Part shown: piece after piece, positions 11,572 through 25,009 of the stretch | Numbering within the stretch: the stretch's first letter is position 1 | Layout: the number at the start of each line of letters is the position of its first letter | NCBI GenBank assembly: GCA_949358305.1 | Contig: OX442318.1 | Span: 7,986,501-8,046,500, forward strand | DNA: 60,000 nt | Origin: Strigamia acuminata | Lineage: Eukaryota; Arthropoda; Chilopoda; Geophilomorpha; Linotaeniidae | Direction: 5' to 3' | Notes under the pieces: generated by a model | Told to the model about the DNA's origin: nothing | Database searches by the model: none | What the model saw: only the letters and a program-made list of their open reading frames with translations | Translations under genes and position numbers: made by a program

Positions 11572-13410
11572 CATTTTGTTTTTCGCACAATAAATAACAT
11601 TGTTTTTACCTTACCAATGACTGGACCTTCCATTATTGCCGGAATTAGAAATTTGCATATTAGTTGAGAACACATGAGTGTTCATCTCACTTTGCTGGCT
11701 GACTCGCCCGCCACGCCAGGGGCCTCACACTAGATTCCTCTTATTTCCCCCCTTCTAGAGCCCTAGGGGCACCTGTTGTCCCAAGGGCCCCTTAAACTTA
11801 AGCCTCATTAGCCTCACAGCAGATCCGCCCCTGTCTTTGAACTGTGTCGCGACATATTTCGTGGATTGAGACTCCGGGAGAGTTATGCGGCTTTGGCTTA
11901 TTGGCAACAAGGAAAATTGGAGCTCGCTCGAAGCCAATCGGCGCTGGCAATATGCCCGTGTAGACAGATAGCGACATTTCGGCAAAGCAATCTGCAAACG
12001 TCTTTTCTTCTTCACCCATTCTCTCGCGAGACAAAAGCAATGTCTTTTTCCCCCACTCTCTCCCCTTCATTCGCACCGCCTGTTTTAATTCTTCTTCATT
12101 TAACATTCGGCGCATAAAGATGCCACAAATCAAACCTCGGCTCGCTTTTCTTCTCCGTCTTCCCGCAGAAGGATTTAGTCGATGGACAAGAGGATTTTCT
12201 TCCGCACAAAAGCATAACTGCTCGTTGAATAAATAAAAATGTCAGGTACGGAATATTTTTCTTGATTTCTTGACAACCCAGCCCATGATTTTGGTATCTC
12301 CTCGAAAAAGAGATAAAAAGCTCTTACTGCGCCCGCGCCAACGGTTTTATTTTCGGGTACAGTGTTTGGTGCAGTACGGCGCATATGTGCTACATGGTTG
12401 AGTCAATCCATGCCGCGGTAGAAGAGCTTTCACTGTAATTGTATTTCTATTTGTATTTTCAACAGTCATGACCTCAAAGGCAGGGAAGCCTATTTGGGGT
12501 ATTAGAGTACGCATGGAGCTTTCTATATTTTCTTTTCGGCGAGTTTTTGATGTTTTAAACGCTGCTCTTTTAATCCCAGAGTTAATCCAAGGAGAATTAA
12601 AACCACAAATGTTATTTATTCCAAAAATACATTATTTTCTGTCTAGGAAATTAATTAATTTTGGTTTTTCGCTCGTAAAAATTCGATTTTATGCATGAAG
12701 TTGCATTTGAGTGTATAAAAATGGAACTGCAGTGTTTGCAACCGGTCCAACCTGTTAGAGGGGGCCCCAGAGGGTCACTGGATACCTCTATTGGTCAGAA
12801 AAAACGTAACCGGCTCCGTAACAGCCTTTTATCCTTTATTTAGCAATAAAAACAACGACAAAGCGGCTCGGTTTTATTTTATTCCTTTGCACCTGCCATC
12901 TATTTCAGTTCATATGTTCTTTTGTTTAATTTCCCCAGCTAGTGTTTATTAAACGTTTCATTTGCACACGCACAGCTGGATCGATTCGACTTTAATTTCT
13001 CCGCTAGTCAGTTGTAGATCATGGTTTGAAATCTGTATAAATCCAACTTGTCTTCTGGGATTGTGCGAAGAATCAAAAGATGAAGAAGCGACCAAAACAA
13101 TCAATAAAATGGCAGTAATTGAAATGGCTGCGTTTTTCTAACCTCGTGTTATTATTCACCAGTGATTGTAATAATCAATAGATAATAATTGAAGTTGATG
13201 GAAAATCCTTCCAATGTCCCAGCTTTAATCCATTTCATTGACAGTCTAATTTCAAACCGGCACAGTTGAAATTGTCATAAATTAACATCAAATTTTTTTC
13301 CTTCTTCCTCTCTCAAAATACATTCAGTGAACCAGACACTCTCAATTCTAATTTTAGCAAAGTGGAAGAGAAGATCAAAATTAAAACTTCATTCGAAATT
13401 TTTCCAAGAA

Positions 13411-13436
13411 ATAAATAAATAAATAAATAAATAAAT
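13411..13436. repeat. Tetranucleotide microsatellite (ATAA)n
   Basis: About six perfect ATAA units in an AT-rich intronic stretch. Confidence 0.9.
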
Positions 13437-14072
13437 TATATTAGTGGTTTAATATTCATAGTGTGTGTGTTCTCTTCGTTTCTCCACTCGTCTACAACTA
13501 TTAAAAGTACACACAAACTTCCATAACTAAAAAAAAGAAATAAATTTTGACAAAAATAAATGAAAAAAGTCAAATTGTTTCCTTCTTTCGGAACGTTCTT
13601 TTTTCCACATCAACTCACTTCTTGTAATGGAGACGGAAAGTCAGTATCTTCATTTCTCTTTGTCATGCCACCCCATGTAATATTGATCGAAAAATACTTT
13701 TCCTCTCACTTTGGGTTACGACCTCTAGTGCCGGTTTTTTTTTTCAATTCATTCTTATCTGGACAAATATTGGACAAAACGGAAAAGATAAAACCCACTC
13801 ACCTTAAACTGTTGAATCAAAAAAAAAAAAACGGTACATTAAATTCCGTGTTATATAAAACGAGGGAAAAGTACCATAAATTACTTATTCCCTTTATACA
13901 AGACTATAAAACACCCAAACAACCAAAGCACAACAAAATTGGTATAAAAAGACCCGCGCGGTTGGACGCTTTGTCTATTTTTGGTTTCGGTGCATTCAAA
14001 GTTTCTTATACTTCCCAAGTAACAAAACTATGTTAAATCTAGGTTAAATCTATACAAACCGTCTATCTTGGT

Positions 14073-14413
14073 ACATAGATTTAACATAGAATAAGGATGA
14101 AACTATGCCAAAACAACATAGCATTGACATGGAATTAGCGCATTTTGGTCACGATTTTAACATAGCATCGACATAGAGCTGTAGATCGATGCTACTTCAA
14201 TACAACGTCAAATCGACGTCGAACTTTATGTAGAATTCGGCGTAGAATTCTACGTATTTTTCGACGTAGAGTTCTATGTCGATTCAACTTAGGATCGATC
14301 TACCGCTCTATGTATAGATGCGATGTTAAAATCGTGACCAAAATGCGCTAATTCCATGTCAATGCTATGTTGTTTCGGCATAGTTTCATCCTTATTCTAC
14401 GTTAAATCTATGT
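14073..14413. mobile_element. Foldback element: long inverted repeat with arms of about 120 bp
   Basis: The left arm, from ACATAGATTTAACATAGAAT to about 14,192, is the reverse complement of the right arm, about 14,293-14,413, with only scattered mismatches. The spacer of about 100 bp carries its own short inverted repeats (GTAGAATTC/GAATTCTAC and CGACGTAGA motifs). A transcript of either strand could fold into a hairpin of about 120 bp. No coding frame and no clear target duplication were seen. This fits a foldback-type MITE. Confidence 0.85.
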
Positions 14414-16845
14414 AGAATTCTACGTCAAACTCTGCATAGAATTCTACGTCATGGTTTTTGGAACGTATCAAGTGAAAACAATATACACGTATTGTAAAAT
14501 ATATTTTTGAACCACATGGGGGGATCACCTAGTAAAAGCTCATGACCAAACCCTCTTACTATCAACACTTCGATATCATATTTCAATTGTCCGACGAAGC
14601 TAGTAATCCTGGATCTTCTCTCGGACGAAACTAATGCGTTATTAATCACTCGAAGTTTTATATTAAAACAGTCATAACGAAACAGCTGCAGTCAATCTAC
14701 CAATTCTTCACTAATGAAGTTTCTAAAAGCCGACCAAACCCAAAATTCTTTTGACTATCTTGGGCTTCTCTGCATTGACCAAGAGCCCTGTTATTAACAG
14801 CACACCTGACGAAGATTTTTGGAACTTTGCACAACTATCCGCACAGTATTGACATAGATTTATAAGCTCAGACCGTTGTGAATTAATATAAATAAAGATA
14901 AAAAATTTCAATAAATAATACTGTATTTTTAATTAAAACCATAGAAGTTATACATATATATATTCTCGAGGTATAAATTGATGACATTTTCATTTGACTT
15001 CCAATTTTGAGCTTAGAGGAGTAAAATTATTGCTTAGGCAACCGATGGAGGTATTGGAATCTCTCTTAATTGCTCGCATACTTCACACAAAATGCCAAGC
15101 AAGTCGACAACTCGAGTGTCTCGTTTCATCCGCTTTATAATTTCTGACTCGACTATAGTAAATTACTCTTAATGAAGGAAATTGATCCATAAACGACCTT
15201 TTGTTTATCTTATTAATCACTTCATTTTCCTCTTCTCTGCACACAATCAGGCTCCACTCGCTTCCGGCTTAACATTTCAATTTGAGACTATAAGCAAGCG
15301 AGCTCCATTCTTACAAAGAGATTCTAAATCCTCGCAGAAGTCGGTTGTGTCAAGAAATTCGGCTTTCCTGCACAGTTTCATTGCAAAATTATGACATAAT
15401 GCACTTTGGCTCCGCCCGCAACAATGTTATTTTGTAAAAATTTAATGTTCATACTGAAATGACTCCCACAGACCAAAAATTGCCCTCACGCCACACAATT
15501 GTTACAACCGTATCACATGACCTCATTTTTCCAAAGGCTTATTCTGGCTTTTTTTTACGCCATCACTTTTAAAAGTACTCGGCTAAAAGATTCTGATGGG
15601 TAAATTCAATAATTGCGTCCCTTTTCTCCGAGAAAATTGCACTCTGCACATGCGCGTCACAAGTCATTTCGAAGATCCATCCAAAGAAAAGATATTCCTC
15701 CATATTCATCATTTGTCATTGTCAGAAATGCAAAAATAGAACTCGCTTTCATTTTTTTAGTCGTGTTGTTTTGACTTTTATGATACAATATAGTCGTTAA
15801 TTTGCCTAAAGTTTGCACGCTTTTTTCTGCAAACGCCATTATTCATCACGTTAAGTAAAATCATTAGGTTCTAAATTCACTAACAAGACCACTATTCAGC
15901 TGTGAATAAATAAAAGAAATAAAAAATATTCACATGCTAGAAATGCTTATTTACCCTTAGACAAATATTGGAAATCCATGTTGGCTGCCAACACGCGCAA
16001 AAGCAATAAAATTGGAAGGAAAGAGAGAGAGAAAGAGAACGAAAAAATGCGAGGGGCGCTTAGAAATACCTTTCCAATAAACTGGCAGAATGCAAAAATC
16101 TCCACCCCGAGTAAACTTATTAAAGTTGGCAAAAAGAAAAAAAGAAAAAAGAAGAAAAAGAAAAAATAATAGACTTTTTAAGATGACGGATAACAAGTCA
16201 TCCTTAATAAATCGAAAGTTTTGTCGACAGGAAAAATGTGAGATTTGCTCCTTATCTTTGACCATAAAAGAAACAGGTATTAAGTAAGATAAAAGACATT
16301 GTGAAAACGGGTCTGGTGATTGTGGCAAACGCAATAAACGGTCGACATACAGACGGAGTAAAGTGGCAGTGGACAGAGCTTATCAGATAGGTGCAGGCAG
16401 CCCCAGGTGCACGCGACACAACACAGATAAGCCTGTAAAAACATCCATCTCACTGTCGAATACATTTCCACTTGTAAAACTTCAATTTTAACCGACAAAA
16501 TGAGATCATCCAAATTCAGGGCAGGCGAAAGCAAACTGCACGTCCACGCACACAGATTCACTCGATTGGATTTGCACAGGGTTCATTGCAACGCCTCAAT
16601 TCTATCACGCAAAGAGACGGGAAATTTAAGTTTCCAATCAAACTCCTAGCAGCTCGCCTTAATTAAACGTCACGGCTCTGCACATGTGCCCAACATGTCC
16701 GCTTTTTGGCGTAATCAACAGCTGAAATCAATATTCATAAATCTTATACTAACAAGCACAAATATATTATCTGCTTTTGGATTATGCACATATTTGTACA
16801 CCGAACACGCCGAGCTGTTTACGTTGGGACAGGGATTTAAAGGGA

Positions 16846-16915
16846 GAAGTTTTGCAGTGAAGCATCAAAGAGTTTTGCAGCGAAGCATCGAGGAGTTTTG
16901 CAGTGAAGCATCAAG
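16846..16915. repeat. Three tandem 23-bp units
   Basis: Three copies of a unit like GAGTTTTGCAGTGAAGCATC, 23 bp each, with one or two differences. Confidence 0.8.
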
Positions 16916-17427
16916 GGGTTCTCATTAAATGCAATTTTATGATTTTGTGTTTTTACGATTAGTGGAACTCGTATCACGTGAGTAAATATTTTTATCACGA
17001 AAATAATAAGTGTTTCCATATTAAAATGCCGAGTGAAACTTGTGCAATGTGTAAGAGATTCGTAGAACGGAGACAAACTATGCGCGCAATGTAATCAAGT
17101 CGTCAGTCGCGCACGAATAAATTTTGCATAATTTTATAAATACACATCCTTCATTTTCCTGACGGCTCGTCGGCTTTAAGAGAACTGTAAAACCGTCTGT
17201 CCACATCCTTGTGGTTACCCTTGCCACCGTAACTTGTCCATGCAGTGCTAAACGAGAGCTCTAGTGTCCCCAGTTGTCACTTGGGCTCTTGGTTTTTCCA
17301 TTTCGATTTGCTTGAGCGACAACGCCATTCTTTCACGTCGACTTTAAGAGGCTCCTAAACCATATCTCCACCTCCGCCGTGTAATGCTAAACAAGTACTC
17401 AGGTAACCCCACTCGTAAAATAATTCG

Positions 17428-17930
17428 TAATATCAAAATTCGTTATATAGAATTTTTTTTAACGTGGTTTTCTATGACCAACCAACCAAATCATTTTAAA
17501 AATTCGTTGAATAAAAATATTCGTTGTATAAAAATATTCGTTGTATAAAAAAATTCGTTGTAAAAAAAAATTCGTTGTATAAAAATATTCGATATATAAA
17601 AAAATTCGTTGGATAAAAATATTCGTTGTATAAAAAAATTCGTTGTATAAAAAAATTCGTTATTTAAAAAAATTCGTTGTATAAAAAAATTCGTTTATAA
17701 AAAAATTCGTTGTATAAAAAAATTCGTTAAATAAAAAATTTTTTAGAAAAAAATTTGCTATATAAAAATTCGTTGTTTCAAAAATCCGTTGTTTCAAAAA
17801 TCCGTTGTATCAAAAATTCGTATAAAAAATTCGTTATATCACAGTTTGTTACAACGTTATACCGAATTTTTTTTAACATGACGTTCTATGGCCATCAGCT
17901 AACCAAGTCATTTTTAAAAATTTGTCATAA
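17428..17930. mobile_element. Pogo-type MITE copies expanded by an internal minisatellite
   Basis: The segments at about 17,428-17,498 and 17,850-17,930 both match the middle of the complete MITE at 59,744-59,927 (TTTTTTAACGTGG then TTCTATGRCC and CAACCAA). Between them, 17,500-17,840 is a 16-17 bp tandem array of the MITE-like word ATTCGTTGTATAAAAA, about 20 copies. The simplest reading is that a short ATTCGTTATA word inside the MITE expanded. No intact terminal repeats are visible at this copy. Confidence 0.7.
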
Positions 17931-19093
17931 CAAAACTCATTCTAATTAATTTTAATTTTCTTCAATAAAATCTAAGTACTTTTCCGTCTGGCAACTGTTG
18001 ACCTCCACAACAAATCAAACAGAATTTTCGTCTGCTTGCTCGGCAAACACGGTTTCTGCTTCTCAAATATTCTAATATCCCTTTCTTAAGAAGTTCCTCC
18101 AAACGCAACCAGCACAAATTAGTAATTGCAAAAAGCAAGGTAATCAAGCTTTTCATTTCTTATCAGGATACACGAGGGGATATGACAGTTGAACTGAGTT
18201 TTGTGCGTGGAAAACAATAATCACGATGCTTATCGCAGCAAAGCTTGCATATACGCCCAACAAAATCCATTTTCCGCCTCGAAAACTTTTGCTCCGTTTA
18301 TGACAGATTTAATGCCACAGATAGATGCAGTGCTCATTATCAATAGTGCCGATCTTTATGCAACATTCGCATGCAAACAGTTCGAAACCGCAACACTTGC
18401 ACACAGATTTAAAGTCAAAAGGTCGCTTTTCCATCTCGACCCGAAAACCAAATTCCGAATAATAACCACACACACATTCGCTCTCCACCTTCAGCTATTT
18501 ATCGCAATAGATTCCTGTTGCGACTCCCAAAGAATGCTATGTTAGAAATTGTCGAGTCCTCGAGTCGCTTTTAAATTAAACAAATAATTTATACAAGCGC
18601 CGCCGCGACCAAAAACTGACTTAGTGCCGCTTCGCTGCAAAACACGATCCCGAAAAACTCGAATTAAATTGAAAAATTCATGCAATTTATACAATATTCT
18701 TGTCCAGTCCCATACATTCCTTAGATTTCCAGTGAATTACATTTTATTTTTGAATTTCTTCTTTTATATTTCATTTTATGTTTTTTTCCATCTTTTGTTG
18801 GGTTTTCTTTATGTATTTCCTAGTTCAGTGCAGAGTTCACACACTTTTTATGTCTTTTTCCATGTTCTATTCCTCCTCGTTAGTCCTAACTCTTAAGTAG
18901 GCTTAGTGTTTTTTCCTTGGACTTTCAGATTGCGCATGCTGTTTATTATTCCAACTTCTCTTTGTTGCAGATATTTCCATTGTATTGCATTTATGACTCG
19001 AAACTTGGGAGTTTAAAGAAGACAGTGTCGTGTTTTTTATCAGCTCCTTTAAGCTAAAATTCCTTTTAATCCTTTAGATCCCCCATGTTCTTG

Positions 19094-19313
19094 CAGTCTT
19101 GAGTAAAACTCGCTTCCAAAGACATGGACACGTATCCATATGTCCATATGTCCATCCGCAGACCCTTCTTGGATTAATTTGCTAAAACATTGCAGTCAAA
19201 CTTCAGTCTTGAGTAAAACTCGCTTCCAAGGACATGGACACGTATCCATATGTCCATATGTCCATCCGCAGACCCTTCTTGGATTAATTTGCTAAAACAT
19301 TGCAGTCAAACTT
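19094..19313. repeat. Perfect-period 110-bp tandem duplication
   Basis: Copies 19,094-19,203 and 19,204-19,313 differ at one position (AAAGACATGG against AAGGACATGG). Within each is a smaller repeat of TCCATATG. The near identity points to a recent duplication or a local assembly artefact. Confidence 0.93.
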
Positions 19314-21309
19314 GCTTATTTGCTGCCCCATTTTTAATTTACAGCAAAATCATCTCCCTTCTCCGCATTGAGGTTGCACGTCTCTTCTTGCGGCCATTAA
19401 AGAGTGGCTTGCCTGTGGTTTGGTGGCGTCATGGATAACGCAGCAGCGGTTACTGCACATTGTCAGTCACACAGGAAACCAGTGGTCCAATTCCCAGTTT
19501 GAATTCCTCGCGAGAAATGATCTTGACGCAAAAATAGCTCGACTGACGGATTGGTTGCGTAAACAAGAGGAAATCAATCCCCTAAACACATTCCAATGAC
19601 GTTTCACGAAAATAAAATACATTATTATATAAAAAGCACTCTAGTTTTTACAATTTTACATTTCCTAAGCCGTGTGGTAACTGTCAATCATCAATTTATT
19701 TTTATTTCGACTCTTATTTTGCGTCGCCATATGAACCCACAGCCCGAATGAATTAAGCTAACAGTGCGGTTTTAGTCGTGTGCAAGTGCAGCATTAGTCC
19801 TCAAGAAGCCCTCCCTTGAACATTCCTGGAACCGTGACATTTACAAGACACCTTGTGTGCCGTCAGGAATGTTTGCTTTGGTGATACAAGCAATCAAAAA
19901 TTCTTCTCCAAAATACCACTTGGGAAATTGTTGCAGGATTTACGCAGATTTACAGCCGAGCGCTTGCATTTATATGTTTTTCAATTCAAATTCTCCACAA
20001 ACAAACGGCCAAATGCCCATCCCCCGTCCCCCCACCCCCCCGCGTTGCACCAATAGAGCAAAACGAAGTTAAATTTGCAAGAATAAAAAAAAGTGACATT
20101 TCTGCAAGCGCCAAAAGCCATCAAGCACCAGAATGACCACTAACGTTAATTCAGTTGTTGGTTTGGGATTTGTAATGCGTTACGAGCAGTGCCATCAACT
20201 CTCGACATTCTTGCCTTCATTTCGCGTTTAATGGACACTGTTTTTCCTCATTTCTGAAATTAGATTCTAGATTGCACGAGCAGGCGACATAATGCAGCGG
20301 CTTTATTAATCAAATACTGATCGCACGTGTAATTACGGATTAAAATCGTAATTCCTCAACAAAGGAATTCCATCATGAGATGAGCAAACATTTTCTTCAT
20401 AACTTATCGATCCATTGTTTGCACACTACAAAAGGCCCTCGTACGACTATATAGTTTGCAAGTAAAGTTGTTTGCTCAAAATATTGGTAATCGCCTTTGC
20501 ACTGTGTCTACAATCATCGTGCAGCGCTGCAGTGTATTGCAGGCAAGCTCAGGCGGAGCTTTGTTCAAGTTTGATGCAAGGATTGCGCGCACGAGTTATT
20601 GAAGCAGATAGAGAAGCCCACCGGGTTGTGCGAAGGGGCAGCCTGATGGTGAGAAATGGGGCTATAAGAGGGGGAAAAAAAGGAGAGGAAAAAAAAACAA
20701 AGTTTGAATGTTGGTTTTGAGAAGTGGGAGGGCAGCAGGAAGTTGTTTAGGACGCTTAACTGGAAAAAATAGTGTCCAGGGCGCTCGTAAAGAAGGTCGT
20801 GTTTCTATAGATACTTTTATTCACGATATTAAATCAAAAATTGATGGCTTTTTTTTTCCTATCCTGGAGTTGTTTGGGGTAAATTTATAGAGCCAACAGA
20901 AAGGAGGGATCTGAGTGATTAAGTGAAGTGAGACTCTAGTATCTTAGGAGTTTAGTTTTCTGATGGGTTAAATGAGCCGAGTTTTAAAGAAAAAAAATGG
21001 AGGTTGTTAATTTCCGAGAAAGTTTGTAATTGTGCTATTGATTTTTTAAAGGGTGGAGTAAAGAAGAGAGTAGAGGGGTTGTTGGAGTGGTTATGTTGGT
21101 TTGATGTTGGAGAAATGTTTTCAAGGTTGAGATTGAATTGGGTTTAAATATTTTGTGTGTTTGTGGGTGGGTAGTGATGTGTTAAAGAGGTTTCAGGGCA
21201 CAGATGGGGCCCAGGGAGTGGTTGCTTCTTTTTCTTTTGGATTTTTATTTTGTGTTTTTTTATTCTCTGATTTCTTGCGATTTCATGTTTTGCTTTCGGG
21301 TTTATTTTG

Positions 21310-22030
21310 TTCTTCTGATTTCACATTTTCTCTTCTGATTTCATTTTGTCTTCTGATTTAATCTTTTTTTTCGATCTGATTTCACTGATTTTTTATGATT
21401 TCTTCTGATTGCTTTATTTCATCTTTTTTGCATCTAATTTTTTTGATCTCATCTTTTTTTCGATCTGATTTCTTCTGATTTCATCTGATTTCATCTGATT
21501 TCATCTGCTGTCTTCTGATTTCATCTCATTTCATCTCATTTCATCTGATTTCTTCTGATTTCTTCTGATTTCATCTGATTTCTTCTGATTTCATCTAATT
21601 TCATCGTTTTTTCCAACTGATTTCATCGTTTTTTCCATCTGATTTCTTCTGATTTCATCTGATTTCTTCTGATTTCATCTGATTTCTTCTGATTTCATCT
21701 GATTTCTTCTGATTTCATCTGATTTCTTCTGATTTCTTCTGATTTCATCTGATTTCTTCTGATTTCATCTGATTTCTTCTGATTTCATCTGATTTCTTCT
21801 GATTTCATCTGATTTCTTCTGATTTCATCTGATTTCTTCTGATTTCATCTGATTTCTTCTGATTTCATCTGATTTCTTCTGATTTCATCTGATTTCTTCT
21901 GATTTCATCTAATTTCACTGATTTCATCTAATTTCACTGATTTTTTCTGATTTCATCTAATTTCACTGATTTTTTTTTCTGATATCTTCTGATTGCTTTA
22001 TTTCATCTTTTTTTCTTCTGATTTTTTTCT
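21310..22030. repeat. Minisatellite of 10/20-bp unit (TTCTGATTTCATCTGATTTC)
   Basis: The core at about 21,465-21,912 alternates TTCTGATTTC and ATCTGATTTC with almost no variation at 21,650-21,900. Flanks are degenerate. The plus strand is strongly pyrimidine-rich. No coding content. Confidence 0.95.
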
Positions 22031-23210
22031 GATTTCTTTTTTCCCCTTTATTTGTGAAGTAATTTATACCTCAAAGATGCCCTACTAGTCTTAATGACAA
22101 GCTGCGTATTAGACTCTCAGCCTTAACAACCTCAGCTTTAGCATGATATTTTAAGCAAAAACAGCACTTCCAAAACAAACAAAAACAAACATCCTAAGAG
22201 CCCATCTATATATTTCCCGTACAATATTAAAACTTTTTCTCCGCATCCCATTGTTTCGTTTCCATATTTAGTATATCCACAAGGCACAAAGTAGGAAAGT
22301 GGTGCGCATGTTGCGGTCTCCCATCCACAAATTTCCCATTTTTTCCCCTCTTCGCCCTCAAGTGGTGAGGGGGCAGCCATTTTCGAGCGAATGCATGCGT
22401 ATGGCTCATAAAACCGTGTTACTCATGGCTTTATAAAACGGAAAACTTTCATTTTGAGGTTTCTTCCGAAAGCCAAAGTGATTTAATAAGAGAATGGCAA
22501 ACGGTGAAATATGAACACAATCCCAACAACATCTCTTCTCCCTTTATCTGACACATCATTCATATATTTATATGCAGATATATAATTTAAATATGTTGAT
22601 CCACGAAATTTCGATTACTTGTGTGCGGACCAAATCTAGAAAAAAAAAATTCCAAAGTCCAAAGTAAATAAATTGTTGTACGTGATCAGAATCGGAGCGA
22701 AAAGAAGACGAAGAAGAAGAAAGAAGGGAAGAAACCATTCTATCTTCTTTTCCTCGTGACGGCGTGTCAATACACTCGACTGCAGTTTGCATTTGCCAAT
22801 ATTGAAGAAATTTAGCGTGCACTGCTGCACCTCATTCTGCCACTGGTGCTTTGACAAGCGCCAATATCTTTACATATATGTCTTTTACTTTGCAACACAC
22901 AACCGACTTAAAATGACTCCTCACACGCCATCTTTGACAAGAGATACAAGATTAAAATATAAAATTGCTTCCAATAAAACATGGGGCCGGTGCAACACTA
23001 CGGTGCAACATCGATTCTCCGAACATCAATTATGCAAACAACGGTCATCGATTTTTTTATTAATCAGTTTTTTGTTGTTTATATTTTGTTTGTCACCTCC
23101 AATATGCAAATCCCGAATCTCCCACCAGAGGGAGTTCTTTTTTTAATGATTTTTTTATTTTCAACCTAACGTTTGGATAATCGGCCTTCTAGTTGTGGTG
23201 ACCCAGAAGA

Positions 23211-23800
23211 GTGCATGCCCCCATTCCCCCGTGGGACCATTCCGCAGATGCTTCCCTTCAGAGTCACTAAGTAAGCGCCTCTTCCCAGAACAGGTGAGTG
23301 CCATAAGGGGAGGGTGGGTCGCCGTCATTGGCTGCCACCATCATCTGACCCTGCTGTATAAAGCTCGAGTTTTCGCGCCCGCAAGACAGAACTTACAGAA
23401 AAATATACCAAGCACACAGCAACTACCTCACCGTCAGGCCTACTTCAAATATAAGTCAGGAGTGATAGAGGAACTCACTGTGCAAGTATAAATCGTAACT
23501 CTCTTCAGTATGCAAGAAGGCTTTTCCAGCGAAAGCCAAGGAACGGCCATTGTGAACACTGTTAGAAATAGTAATAGAAACTACTCTTTCACACTCGTAA
23601 TGTCCGAGCGTTGTAAGGAATCCCATTCCTGGTCGACGCCTCTGCGATACTAAAATTACCCTTAGACAACAGGCACGGATATCAGACTCTCGGAGCATTC
23701 CATCGCGTCCGTTACGCGAATCCAAAGGACGAACAACAGCGAGACCAAGGCGACACCATTGTTCCTGCGACCACGTGGAACTCAAGGCACCATCTTAGAC
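23211..23800. mobile_element. Possible solo LTR or LTR-derived fragment
   Basis: A block of more balanced base composition within AT-rich intron starts AGTTGTGGTGACCCAGAAG, which resembles many insect Ty3/gypsy LTR starts. It contains a TATA-like TGTATAAAGCTCGAG followed by GC-rich sequence. No partner LTR, primer site or target duplication was found, and open frames in it (23,195-23,491 plus; 23,456-23,785 minus) match nothing I know. Confidence 0.3.
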
Positions 23801-23845
23801 GATCCATTGTTGGACTCAGCAAAGTCGAAACTAAGAACAAATATA

Positions 23846-24342
23846 CTACCCATGGCCAAAAGTATTAGACCACACCAGCAAATCAACACAAAATTTTATT
23901 CTCCACCCAACAACTTTGGAGTGGTAAATGATAGATACAAAAATAAAAATGCACTGGAAAGACCTGTTTTCCCTCTACAAAACAAACTAAATAAACTTAT
24001 AAAAATAGCAAATTAAACCCCAAAAAAGTTGATTTGAAAAAATCTCACTCTGGTCAAAATTATTAGACCACCTTGTTCTTTGGACAAAAATATTAGACCA
24101 GACCACTTTTGTCACAGAATGAGATGTAACAATGCAATTTTTATACAAATTTCATTGCTTATCTGAACGATGTCAACAATATTCATAACTAAACCATCAT
24201 TTGATGACTTCATTTCACTGCCATCATGGCCAAAACCAAGGAACTCTCAGATGACCTGAAATACCGAATTATCTTGTTGCACATGAACAAAATATCCCAG
24301 AAAACCATTTCAAATCAACTTAGAATAAGTAAGAAACATTAA
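23846..24342 (+). mobile_element. Truncated Tc1-like DNA transposon (5' end only)
   Basis: Starts after a TA dinucleotide and carries a Tc1-type terminus, ATGGCCAAAAGTATTAGACC, with further copies of the ATTAGACCA word at about 24,060 and 24,090. It then leads to the start of a transposase frame. The element is cut at about 24,342; the remaining transposase and the right terminus are missing. Sequence after the break has repeated GTTACCGTTAC words like hAT-type ends, so another insertion may have interrupted it. Confidence 0.8.
24226..24342 (+). pseudogene. Tc1 transposase N-terminal remnant (38 codons)
   Basis: An ATG opens a frame beginning MAKTKELSDDLKYRIILLHM and continuing through ISQKTISNQLRIS, then a stop after KKH. 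This is the start of the paired-type helix-turn-helix DNA-binding region of Tc1 transposases. A full transposase is about 340 residues, so nearly 90% is missing, including the DDE catalytic part. Non-functional. Confidence 0.85.
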
Positions 24343-25009
24343 TGTTACCACTCGTTATCGTTACTTCTGAGATAGTCTAGTTACCGTTACCGTTACATTA
24401 ACGTTACATTTCCGTTTATGCTGTATTTTGAAAATTTAAATTTAATTTTTGCAGCGCTGCTTTTGCATTCCGCGTTTTCTTTGCCTTCTTTTTCGTGGAT
24501 GTTAAAAAAAACCATTTGCCATTAGTCTTGGCAAAATGTAAATTGTGACTTCATCCTTGTCTGATTCGAGTCACGGTTCCCGCGACATGTACATCCAGCA
24601 TCCACATCCAACTGGGTTCTCTGTCGTTTACTCAGTTATCGGTGCAAATGCATTACTAGGTCCCCGGAGACGCCCCTTCAAGGACTAATGCCGAGACAGA
24701 CACTCCGCCTTTGGGGTCGTGACTCGCAAAAGTTGAAAAACAAACCAATATACTGCTGCGTTCCCACTTAGTGAATACGTTGCTGCTTTGACGGGAAATG
24801 TATATTAACTTTTCGACCCCAGATCCAAAAGCAGACATTAGTCACAGGTTGTGGCCGCATCATTACACGCACCCCCCGGTGACTAAAACGTTTAAAAACA
24901 TTTGATTAGTTATAATTACTCCTAAATTCTATGTCACGCTAAGTGCATTCAAAGTTTTTGACTCAAAACCCACAGAATACCCCTAAAGACCCACATATGG
25001 TTTCAAAAA

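Noticed and set aside
13560-14036. 158-codon plus frame
   Set aside because: AT-rich, Lys/Phe-biased low-complexity protein with no domain; fits chance in this composition.
18201-18545. 114-codon plus frame
   Set aside because: No ATG at the frame start, no recognisable domain, and no splice context.
20472-20720. 82-codon plus frame with a signal-peptide-like start (KILVIAFALCLQSSC)
   Set aside because: It begins with TTG, has no upstream ATG in frame, and no homology is recognised. A donor-like GATG|GTGAGA follows, but no matching gene context exists.
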